DNA from: Promethearchaeota archaeon
Lineage (GTDB): Archaea > Asgardarchaeota > Lokiarchaeia > Sigynarchaeales > SOKP01
Assembly (NCBI GenBank): GCA_014729315.1
Contig: WJKD01000894.1
Location: 1 to 5,840, forward strand
Direction of reading: 5' to 3'
Length of the DNA: 5,840 nucleotides
Under the pieces are notes generated by a model, which was not told the DNA's origin, did not search any database, and worked only from the letters and a program-made list of their open reading frames with translations. A program made the translations under genes and the position numbers. The stretch's first letter is position 1. Each line of letters starts with the position of its first letter. Of this stretch, positions 1-4,992 are shown one piece after another.

Positions 1-59
1 AGATATATCTTACTCTGAACTTTGATGGCATCTTATTTGAGGAATTAAGACTCTTTTGA
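1..59 (+). CDS. possible 3' end of a plus-strand gene (partial)
   Basis: One plus-strand frame is open from base 3 to a TGA at 57-59. It reads IYLTLNFDGILFEELRLF, which has the composition of a normal protein C-terminus. Only 18 codons are visible, so no family can be named. The support is contextual. The next gene to the right (122-397) runs on the opposite strand, and between the two lies a hairpin at 64-94 with T runs on both strands, as expected between convergent genes. A short open frame also exists on the minus strand here (MPSKFRVRYI, starting near base 33), so the assignment is weak. Confidence 0.3.
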   Translation, partial: IYLTLNFDGILFEELRLF

Positions 60-63
60 AAGA

Positions 64-94
64 TTTTTTATTAATAAGTTAGTTAATAAAAAAA
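64..94. terminator. AT-only hairpin with U-tracts on both strands
   Basis: Arms TTTTTTATTAA (64-74) and TTAATAAAAAA (83-93) are perfectly complementary over 11 bp, with an 8-nt loop. Plus-strand transcripts carry U6 at 64-69. Minus-strand transcripts carry U7 at 94-88. It starts 28 nt past the stop of the minus-strand 91-aa gene and 5 nt past the possible plus-strand stop at 57-59. Archaeal termination generally depends on U-tracts rather than GC stems, so this fits a bidirectional terminator between convergent genes. The stem is weak because it contains no G or C. Confidence 0.5.
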
Positions 95-121
95 TGACAT
101 TAGTTTAGAATGTTTTTATCA

Positions 122-397
122 CTAAATCACTCCAAAAGTAAGGAGAGATTGATTTTTCACTAATTCTTTTATTAAAGATTTTTCGATCTTTCCAATTTCT
201 TGAATTCCTAAATCTTTCAATCGATTAATTAATGAATTAGTAATTACCCACTTTATTTGACTATAAGTAATTTCCTCCATTGGATAAAAAGGCCCTAGCT
301 CGTCCTTAATAGCTAATTTAAGAAGCCCTTTAGCAGCATATACGCTTAAATCCAATTCACTTGAGATAATTTTTCCGAAAAAATCGATAAAATGCAC
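122..397 (-). CDS. 91-aa soluble helical protein, partner of the 7-TM protein
   Basis: I do not recognise a named domain. The protein looks mostly helical and soluble, with no signal peptide or membrane segment. Helix-like stretches lie around residues 13-33 (ending DELGPF), 41-64 and 66-84. The last of these is followed by a short hydrophobic end, SLLTFGVI. It starts with GTG (bases 397-395), only 4 nt after the TAA of the 7-TM gene. The AAAGGG that could serve as ribosome-binding site overlaps the end of that gene, so the two are almost certainly cotranscribed and perhaps translationally coupled. I infer a small cytoplasmic adaptor or regulator acting with the 7-TM protein. The general look, with a conserved-looking AIKDELGPF turn, is one I associate with small Asgard archaeal proteins, but this is an impression and was not checked. 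The next internal ATG (residue 40) would remove half the protein, so GTG is the better start. Confidence 0.72.
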   Translation of the reverse strand: MHFIDFFGKIISSELDLSVYAAKGLLKLAIKDELGPFYPMEEITYSQIKWVITNSLINRLKDLGIQEIGKIEKSLIKELVKNQSLLTFGVI

Positions 398-401
398 ACT
401 C

Positions 402-1211
402 TTACCCTTTTGATAATTCTTCCTTAATTTTATTTATGATTTCCTCCTCTGTCAAGGATTTTTCTTGAGGCTGCTCCAAATCTTTGTTAAAATATTTTTT
501 CAAATTCTCTGGCATCATCCAAGCTAAACCACTACATATTGAGAAGAACAGGGTAGTGATTGCAATTATTATCCCTATCATTAAAGCTTGAGGATGGTAT
601 AAACCTTCGGCTGAGGGAGGTAAAAAAGAGATTGCTATTGCCTCAATCAAGAGGATAAGCGCGCTATATCCAATTATTTGATATCTCTTTTTAATCCAAG
701 GAGCGATTTCCCGATCTTTTATTTGAAAGTAATATTTTAAAGAAGAGTATCCGAACCAGATTTCTGCTATAGCCAAATTAATAGTTATAATCAATTTATA
801 AATAATAAAGTAGAATTTTTCAACCTTAGAGGTCTGAAACGACATAGGAATTGTGAAAGGTGCTACATAAACGCTTATCAGAAAATTTACTAACTTCAAA
901 GATAAAATAATTGTGAGGTATATATAGAAAGGGCTTTTTTTATCTCTATAAAAAGTCTGTTTGATAAATAAGAGTAAAAAGATGGTAGGTAAAAAGTATA
1001 TTGCTTGGAAGATTAAATTAGAAAAATTACCATACGATAGCAATCCTTGCATTGAACTTACGATAAAAAAGAGAGCTAAATAAATAATATTATATAATTT
1101 GGTTGTTTTTGCTTTAATTACTAAAAATATTCCCACAATCAATTGAAGAATGATATATAATCCATAAATTATCGTAATTACCGTTAATAATATAGAAATT
1201 GAAGGATCCAT
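402..1211 (-). CDS. seven-transmembrane protein, receptor-like topology
   Basis: An integral membrane protein of 269 aa. Hydrophobic segments lie near residues 7-33, 40-58, 65-84, 94-117, 132-158, 176-198 and 208-232. Positive charge concentrates in the loops 33-38 (KAKTTK), 84-92 (KQTFYRDKK), 159-177 (including RE and KKR) and the tail after 237. The positive-inside rule therefore gives N-terminus outside and C-terminus inside, the layout of rhodopsins and GPCRs. The seventh helix contains no lysine, so it is not a retinal-binding rhodopsin. It ends in WMMPENLKKYF and then a charged cytoplasmic tail of about 30 residues (EQPQEKSLTEEEI...), a plausible docking site. The only downstream operon partner is the 91-aa soluble protein 4 nt away. 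Function is unknown; a sensor or receptor is inferred only from topology and context. The ATG at 1211 has no clear Shine-Dalgarno, and a short leader from the TATA-like box at 1255-1267 is predicted. Confidence 0.82.
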   Translation of the reverse strand: MDPSISILLTVITIIYGLYIILQLIVGIFLVIKAKTTKLYNIIYLALFFIVSSMQGLLSYGNFSNLIFQAIYFLPTIFLLLFIKQTFYRDKKSPFYIYLTIILSLKLVNFLISVYVAPFTIPMSFQTSKVEKFYFIIYKLIITINLAIAEIWFGYSSLKYYFQIKDREIAPWIKKRYQIIGYSALILLIEAIAISFLPPSAEGLYHPQALMIGIIIAITTLFFSICSGLAWMMPENLKKYFNKDLEQPQEKSLTEEEIINKIKEELSKG

Positions 1212-1254
1212 TGTTGGATAATAATTTTTTTGTTTAACAATATGACGATCAATT

Positions 1255-1267
1255 TTATATTTAAATA
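1255..1267 (-). promoter_or_regulatory. TATA-like promoter of the 7-TM operon
   Basis: On the minus strand this reads TTATTTAAATATAAAA (1269-1254), a good archaeal TATA-box match. The purine-rich AAAAG just upstream could be the BRE. A start site about 26 nt downstream would fall near 1235 and leave a leader of roughly 23 nt. That leader contains no evident Shine-Dalgarno. Such boxes are easy to find by chance in sequence this AT-rich. Confidence 0.4.
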
Positions 1268-1293
1268 ACTTTTGTTGATCTGAGTTAGATTAG

Positions 1294-1342
1294 AATCTCT
1301 CGTTTGCATATTCTTAAATTTGTTTATTTCAAAAGAGAGATT
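1294..1342. repeat. 8-bp inverted repeat between divergent promoters
   Basis: AATCTCTC at 1294-1301 and GAGAGATT at 1335-1342 are exact reverse complements. Their centres are 41 bp apart, close to four helical turns. They sit in the spacer between the TATA-like boxes of the 7-TM operon (minus) and the small basic protein gene (plus). A shared operator for a dimeric or looping regulator is possible, and so is coincidence. Confidence 0.3.
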
Positions 1343-1362
1343 TATTCGTTTTAAGCAAAAAA

Positions 1363-1373
1363 ACTATAAAATA
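1363..1373 (+). promoter_or_regulatory. TATA-like promoter of the small basic protein gene
   Basis: ACTATAAAATA is preceded by the A-rich AGCAAAAAA, suitable as a BRE. A start about 26 nt downstream falls near 1394, leaving room for the GGAG site at 1406-1409 and a leader of about 25 nt before the TTG at 1420. A second TATA-like string (ATATATAATA, 1387-1396) lies too close to the start codon for a leader carrying that Shine-Dalgarno. Confidence 0.4.
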
Positions 1374-1405
1374 ACAAATTACTTTAGATATATAATAGAA
1401 AAAAA

Positions 1406-1409
1406 GGAG
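1406..1409 (+). promoter_or_regulatory. Shine-Dalgarno GGAG that selects the TTG at 1420
   Basis: GGAG (extendable to GGAGAT) lies one base before the TTG at 1411, too close for that codon to initiate. It is 10 nt before the TTG at 1420, or 8 nt if GGAGAT is used. The later TTG is therefore the likely start, which shortens the protein from 104 to 101 aa. Confidence 0.6.
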
Positions 1410-1419
1410 ATTGAGAAAA

Positions 1420-1725
1420 TTGAAATTACGACTGATCTTAAAAACTACTACGAAAAACAATAAAGAGGTAAACTTGAAATTAAATATTGCTCCGAGCAAA
1501 CATATTGGTTTTATAAATTTTGTTAATTTAGCTCTAAGCCAAAATCAACCGGTTACCATTTCGTTTGAAAAAATATCAAAATCAGGAGAAAAGGAAGAGA
1601 GCAAAATAGCGGGGCAATTTAAATTTTCTGCAAAAGATCAGAATGAATTAAAGGAATTGGAAAGAGAAATTCAAGGAACCGAACAAAAAAGAAAAAAGAT
1701 GCAACAAAAAAGAAAGCAAAAATAA
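1420..1725 (+). CDS. small highly basic protein, unknown function
   Basis: About 101 aa if started at the TTG chosen by the GGAG site; a TTG at 1411 would add three residues. I do not recognise a family. Numbering from the 1420 start, residues 1-68 alternate polar and hydrophobic positions in strand-like runs (KLRLILKT, VNLKLNIA, PVTISFEKI, AGQFKFSA), suggesting a small beta-rich domain. Residues 70-101 are a charged helix ending in a run dominated by Lys, Arg and Gln, which could bind nucleic acid or acidic surfaces. There is no signal peptide or membrane segment. It is divergent from the 7-TM operon and convergent with the CheR-CheD gene, with 38 nt between the two stop codons. The last 45 bases contain several A5-A6 runs, which make natural frameshift points but also encode the Lys-rich tail normally. 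It has its own promoter and Shine-Dalgarno, so it is probably real. Confidence 0.62.
   Translation: MKLRLILKTTTKNNKEVNLKLNIAPSKHIGFINFVNLALSQNQPVTISFEKISKSGEKEESKIAGQFKFSAKDQNELKELEREIQGTEQKRKKMQQKRKQK
1685..1722 (-). terminator. U-tract cluster terminating the CheR-CheD transcript
   Basis: Read on the minus strand, this stretch has T5 (1722-1718) and then T6 three times (1711-1706, 1697-1692, 1690-1685), beginning about 41 nt after the CheR-CheD stop. Clustered U-tracts are the usual archaeal intrinsic termination signal. Here they lie antisense within the 3' coding end of the convergent small gene, so the two transcripts would overlap tail to tail. Confidence 0.45.
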
Positions 1726-1763
1726 AGGATTAATACTAACAATTTCAATTATATGTGAAGATT

Positions 1764-3992
1764 TTACTCTCCATTTATTATTCGAAAATAATTTTCCCAT
1801 CCTTTCTTAACATAAATCTTATTTTCATAGGTATCGTAAACTACTGTTCGCTCGCTTAATCCTCCTAGATCTTCTTTTTCAAGAGTGATCTCTGTGTTTC
1901 TTAACCAATGTTTTAATTCTAATTCTTTCTTTTGGAGGCTGTCACTGTCGCATTCAAAAGATTTAGTCCCTCCAACTAAAATCGCACTCATCTGCCTTTT
2001 GTTTGCGCCTTGATTCATCATTTCTTGAAAAAGTTTATTGACAATTTTCAATTTGTTTTTTTCTTTTTCTCGGTTGTGTGTTTCGTCCGGAGCGCAATAG
2101 GATATTCCGTAAATTTTAGCAACATTTTCTTTTAATATTAGAGCAATCCCTGACCCTAATCCATATAACGTTAACTTTTTTGACTTATTCTTGTCTGAAT
2201 TTAAATTTATCAACCCATAATGGTTAGGTTTGATAACTAATTCGTTTCTAATATTAAGTTCAGTTATTTTGAGTGAATCGGGAGTTTTTTTGAGGATCTC
2301 TTTCGTTCTTTCCTTTACTTCAGTTTCAAGTTCAGTTGACTTTTTTACTCCTCGGTTAATTAAGTTCTGATTATCTTTGATTTTTTTTTGTTTTTGCTTG
2401 ACGAGACCCTCTTTATTAAGAATTTCGTCTCCTCTTAGCTTAATTTGTTGCTCTAATTCCTCAAGTTGCATTATTTTTTCTCTCACACGGTTCTCTACGC
2501 TTCTTTCGGCGTTTTCTAGTTGTATAACACGGTTTTCGACTTTTCTTTCTAATATTTCTAAGTTATTAATTTTTTTTTGTACTTCTCTTTCTCGATTAGT
2601 TATTTCTCTTTCTAGTTCTTCTAAACGGATTTTTCTGATCTTTAAGTCTTCTTCCGGACGGTCAATTTGCCTTTCTCTGTATAGTATTTGATCTTCAAGA
2701 ATTTTTACTTGTTTTAATCTCTTTTTTAATTGCGTCTCTAAATGATCGATCTGTTTATCAAGAAGTTGGAATTTTCGAAATCTTTCTTCAATATTTCCAA
2801 TATTTGAGTCCTTCAAATATGCATTAATTTTTTTCTTTCTAATTTTTGGTAAATCTTTCGGTTTTTTTTGAGAAAAGGTCATAGGAATCTCAATAGGTTG
2901 GGTTTTAGTTTTATTAAGTTTCTTTTTTGTTAAATTACTTAAAATTTTATTCGGATTAACAATTTCAATTTGCTTTTTACTAACTTCCGAAATTTCATCT
3001 CTAATTGTAAATTTGGTTTTTTTTCTTCTTACTTTTTCCTTTCTACTGGTAAATTTTATCTCATTTGAATCAATTTCTTCAAGAAAATTTTTCTTAGGTT
3101 TGATCAAATTTGATTCTGGTTTTTTAAATAAATTATATGGTTGGTTCTCATCCTTTCGATCGTCCTTAAGAAGAGTAGAACCTTTTTTAGTGTAAAAATG
3201 TAAATCAGACTCAAACGCTAATAAATTTGTCTCTAGATCGTTCAGATTTTCTGTTTTTCCTAAAATAAGCAAACCATTATCCTTGAGATGACTCTCTAAC
3301 AACTTTATGACTTTCTGGCGTGCTTCAGAGTTGATATAAATGAGAAAATTTCGACATAATATCAAATCGTACTTAAAGTTTTTCTGATGGCTTTTTATCA
3401 AATCCTCTTTTATAAAATTAACATCTTCTTTAATTCTATCATCTAAAGTGAAATTTGTTCCTCTGCCATTAACTTTTTCTTCAAAGTATTGATATCTATA
3501 TATTTTAGGTGTTTCATACAGCGAATTTGGACCGTAAATCCCCTTTTTTGCAAATTTGATTGCGCTCGGATCAATATCTGAAGCAAAGATTTGATAATCA
3601 GGTAAATTTGTTTTATTTGATTTTAATTGATGAAAAAGCATGGAAATCGAATAAGGCTCTTCTCCAGTGGCACAAGGACAAGACCATATTCTTAGATACT
3701 TCCTGTTTGAAAATTCTGGTTTCTGAATTATTTCTTTGATTTTTTCGAATACGTCCGTATTTCTAAAAAAATGGGTATAATTAATAGTGAATTTATCTAA
3801 AAATAGATTCACTTCCTCTGGATGATCCCAGATGTAATCAATGTAAGATTCAATATTGTCAATTTTCGATGCTTTCATCCTGTACCTTATTCTCTTCTCT
3901 AAAAAATCTCTTTGATAATAATCGAAATTCAGACCGGTAACTGCATATAATTTGTTAACGAGTTTGTCTATTAAATTCGGTTTTAAGGACAA
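1764..3992 (-). CDS. cheR: CheR methyltransferase - coiled coil - degenerate CheD fusion
   Basis: A 742-aa cytoplasmic three-part protein. Residues 1-270 are a CheR, an SAM-dependent methyltransferase that methylates glutamates on chemoreceptors. Visible marks are the N-terminal RIRYRM (34-39), NYTHFFRN (71-78), the SAM-binding motif WSCPCATGEEPYS (103-115), SDID (138-141), DLILCRNFLIYI (209-220) and GKTENL (245-250). A basic, probably disordered linker covers 271-395. Residues about 400-570 form a long coiled coil. Residues about 588-735 resemble CheD, the receptor glutamine deamidase and CheC partner: GLGSG (611-615), VGGTKSFE (673-680), DLGGLSERTVVYD (708-720) and IYVKK (726-730). CheD has Cys at the position that is Gly615 here, and the catalytic His corresponds to Tyr632 (or Ser631 with a one-residue gap). 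The IGxRN motif is also absent. Methylation is probably retained and deamidation lost. Usual CheR proteins are about 270-290 aa and CheD about 160 aa, and they are separate. The TTG start is the first possible one after an in-frame TAG. No che genes flank it in the window. Confidence 0.9.
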   Translation of the reverse strand: MSLKPNLIDKLVNKLYAVTGLNFDYYQRDFLEKRIRYRMKASKIDNIESYIDYIWDHPEEVNLFLDKFTINYTHFFRNTDVFEKIKEIIQKPEFSNRKYLRIWSCPCATGEEPYSISMLFHQLKSNKTNLPDYQIFASDIDPSAIKFAKKGIYGPNSLYETPKIYRYQYFEEKVNGRGTNFTLDDRIKEDVNFIKEDLIKSHQKNFKYDLILCRNFLIYINSEARQKVIKLLESHLKDNGLLILGKTENLNDLETNLLAFESDLHFYTKKGSTLLKDDRKDENQPYNLFKKPESNLIKPKKNFLEEIDSNEIKFTSRKEKVRRKKTKFTIRDEISEVSKKQIEIVNPNKILSNLTKKKLNKTKTQPIEIPMTFSQKKPKDLPKIRKKKINAYLKDSNIGNIEERFRKFQLLDKQIDHLETQLKKRLKQVKILEDQILYRERQIDRPEEDLKIRKIRLEELEREITNREREVQKKINNLEILERKVENRVIQLENAERSVENRVREKIMQLEELEQQIKLRGDEILNKEGLVKQKQKKIKDNQNLINRGVKKSTELETEVKERTKEILKKTPDSLKITELNIRNELVIKPNHYGLINLNSDKNKSKKLTLYGLGSGIALILKENVAKIYGISYCAPDETHNREKEKNKLKIVNKLFQEMMNQGANKRQMSAILVGGTKSFECDSDSLQKKELELKHWLRNTEITLEKEDLGGLSERTVVYDTYENKIYVKKGWENYFRIINGE
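2433..2624 (-). repeat. repeated coiled-coil motif in the CheR-CheD fusion
   Basis: Within the coiled coil a unit of the form LExxERxVxNR recurs four times: LEELEREITNR (residues 457-467), LEILERKVENR (478-488), LENAERSVENR (492-502) and the looser LEELEQQIKLR (510-520). The start-to-start spacings are 21, 14 and 18 residues, that is two or three heptads, then a heptad plus an 11-residue step. This suggests expansion by internal duplication of a rod segment that sets the distance between the CheR and CheD domains. Confidence 0.6.
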
Positions 3993-4038
3993 GATTTCTA
4001 TTCTCTACACCAGAAGTCTGATTAGCAACGTTTTACAA

Positions 4039-4053
4039 TTTATTAAATAATAA
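4039..4053 (-). promoter_or_regulatory. TATA-like promoter of the CheR-CheD gene
   Basis: On the minus strand this reads TTATTATTTAATAAA. A start about 26 nt downstream falls near 4020, giving a leader of about 28 nt before the TTG at 3992. No well-spaced Shine-Dalgarno is seen; a GGTG at 4011-4008 is 15 nt away. The segment also overlaps short AT inverted repeats (AATAAAC 4049-4055 with GTTTATT 4069-4075). No strong U-tract follows the upstream gene (stop at 4088), so readthrough from it into CheR-CheD is also possible. Confidence 0.35.
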
Positions 4054-4087
4054 ACTCGATTTATTTAAGTTTATTTTAAAGGAAGAA

Positions 4088-4732
4088 TTAGACGTATGAA
4101 ATAAAACCAAATTTAATCAATATTTTACAAATATTATACACTTTTTCAGTTGAAATTGAGCATAAATTGGAAATTTCATTTATGCTTTTAGTCCCATCAA
4201 TTAAATTAAAAACTTTCATAGCTCTATCTCCAGAAAGATAATTTTTGGGGTTAATTGATTTTGATACTTTTAACATAGGAATTAATTTGTCTATTCGAGT
4301 TTTTTGAATATCTTTTTCGCCTTCCTTTTCAACGCAATCATTAATCATCGCTTCAAAAGATTTAAAAGCATCTAATCTACCACTCCAATTCATAATCTGA
4401 TTAATATTAAAATTTTTAAGAAAAGTATTGGAGATTTTCTTTAAAGTATTATGAACATCCACACTCTTTGAATTATCATCGAAAGAGGCTAAATAAATCA
4501 AATTTGGAATATTTTTATCTTTCAAGAAAGATAACTTGTAATTATTTTTAGATAACTTAAGCTCGTGAATAGCGCCTAACTCGTTAAATTGATCTGAAAA
4601 CGAATTAAGGGCCGAGAAAAAGCCAGAAATCATTATTAAATTATTAGTTTTAGAAAAAGGATTCTTAGAATTACAAAAATTGTGTGATAATAGAGGTAAA
4701 CCATCCTTTATTATCATAACATTTCTAATCAT
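4088..4732 (-). CDS. longin/roadblock-like domain protein with C-terminal winged helix
   Basis: About 214 aa with the start at the ATG at 4732. Residues 1-125 look like a longin or roadblock-type alpha/beta fold. They comprise an opening strand and turn (MIRNVMIIKDGLPLLSHNF), a strand-helix unit (LIMISGFFSALNSFSDQF), then two strands (ELKLSKNNYKLSFL; LIYLASFDD) and a helix. This layout (strand, helix, strand pair, helix) is familiar from small-GTPase regulatory platforms, which are abundant in Asgard archaea. Residues about 165-214 (beginning LSGDRAMKVFNLIDG, ending KFGFISYV) look like a small winged helix of the kind that contains 'IDG...I.EI...' and a final hydrophobic wing. A role in GTPase-linked or other intracellular signalling is inferred; no GTPase gene lies in the window. 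An upstream in-frame GTG (4741) overlaps the GGAG site and is rejected as start. It lies 95 nt upstream of CheR-CheD on the same strand and could be cotranscribed with it. Confidence 0.65.
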   Translation of the reverse strand: MIRNVMIIKDGLPLLSHNFCNSKNPFSKTNNLIMISGFFSALNSFSDQFNELGAIHELKLSKNNYKLSFLKDKNIPNLIYLASFDDNSKSVDVHNTLKKISNTFLKNFNINQIMNWSGRLDAFKSFEAMINDCVEKEGEKDIQKTRIDKLIPMLKVSKSINPKNYLSGDRAMKVFNLIDGTKSINEISNLCSISTEKVYNICKILIKFGFISYV

Positions 4733-4740
4733 TGAGTTCA

Positions 4741-4744
4741 CTCC
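4741..4744 (-). promoter_or_regulatory. Shine-Dalgarno GGAG that selects the ATG at 4732
   Basis: The minus strand reads GGAGTGAACTCAATG. The last G of GGAG is the first base of the in-frame GTG (4741-4739), so that GTG cannot be the initiator using this site. The ATG at 4732-4730 is 8 nt away, an ideal distance. The gene should start there, three codons later than the longest reading. Confidence 0.75.
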
Positions 4745-4878
4745 ATTTTAAAAGTCTAATTGCACTTATCATTGAGAACGTTGATAGTATAGAGTATCAT
4801 TAGAAGCTACACAACTAAGAAAAAAAAGTGTAAATAATACCCATATAATATAGTGTCGTGAACCAAAATATACCGTAA

Positions 4879-4908
4879 TTATGCATTATAACTAATCTCT
4901 TATGCATT
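4879..4908. repeat. TTATGCATT direct repeat, 21-bp spacing
   Basis: TTATGCATT occurs at 4879-4887 and 4900-4908. Each copy contains the perfect palindrome ATGCAT. The 21-bp start-to-start distance is two helical turns, so both copies face the same side of the DNA. They lie in the 260-bp divergent spacer between the longin-like gene and the DUF2225-type gene, about 60-90 bp upstream of the latter's TATA-like box. This is a candidate operator pair; no binding protein can be named. Confidence 0.35.
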
Positions 4909-4966
4909 CTTAATAGATATTATTTAAGCTCATATTTTTAAGTTGGAAATTAAAAAAGCATGGATA

Positions 4967-4977
4967 AAATATAAACC
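4967..4977 (+). promoter_or_regulatory. TATA-like promoter giving a leaderless DUF2225-type mRNA
   Basis: AAAATATAAAC is centred near 4972. The usual 25-27 nt to the start site places transcription initiation at about 4997-4999, on the two candidate ATG codons (4993 and 4999). No Shine-Dalgarno is present upstream of either codon. Leaderless translation is common in archaea and would explain this. Confidence 0.45.
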
Positions 4978-4992
4978 AAAAATATCTTATAT

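Noticed and set aside
402..1211. The 7-TM protein as a microbial rhodopsin
   Set aside because: The seventh helix has no lysine for a retinal Schiff base and no rhodopsin motifs are visible.
1411..1413. TTG as start of the small basic protein gene
   Set aside because: It lies one base after the GGAG site. The in-frame TTG at 1420 has workable spacing.
2377..2691. Plus-strand 104-codon open frame
   Set aside because: It is antisense to the coiled-coil part of the CheR-CheD fusion. Its Ser/Phe/Leu/Cys-rich translation is what the complement of Glu/Lys/Arg-rich codons yields, and no start signals support it.
3013..3195. Plus-strand 60-codon open frame
   Set aside because: It is antisense to the basic linker of the CheR-CheD fusion, with a low-complexity hydrophobic translation and no promoter or ribosome-binding site.
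4739..4741. GTG as start of the longin-like gene
   Set aside because: It overlaps the last base of the GGAG ribosome-binding site. The ATG at 4732-4730 is correctly spaced.
4780..4796. Imperfect GATA...TATC palindrome upstream of the longin-like gene
   Set aside because: Only four base pairs at the ends match cleanly. This is common by chance in such AT-rich sequence.
4815..4886. Short minus-strand frame in the divergent spacer (MHNYGIFWFTTLYYM...)
   Set aside because: It stops after about 23 codons, has no Shine-Dalgarno, and overlaps the candidate operator repeats. It is probably chance.
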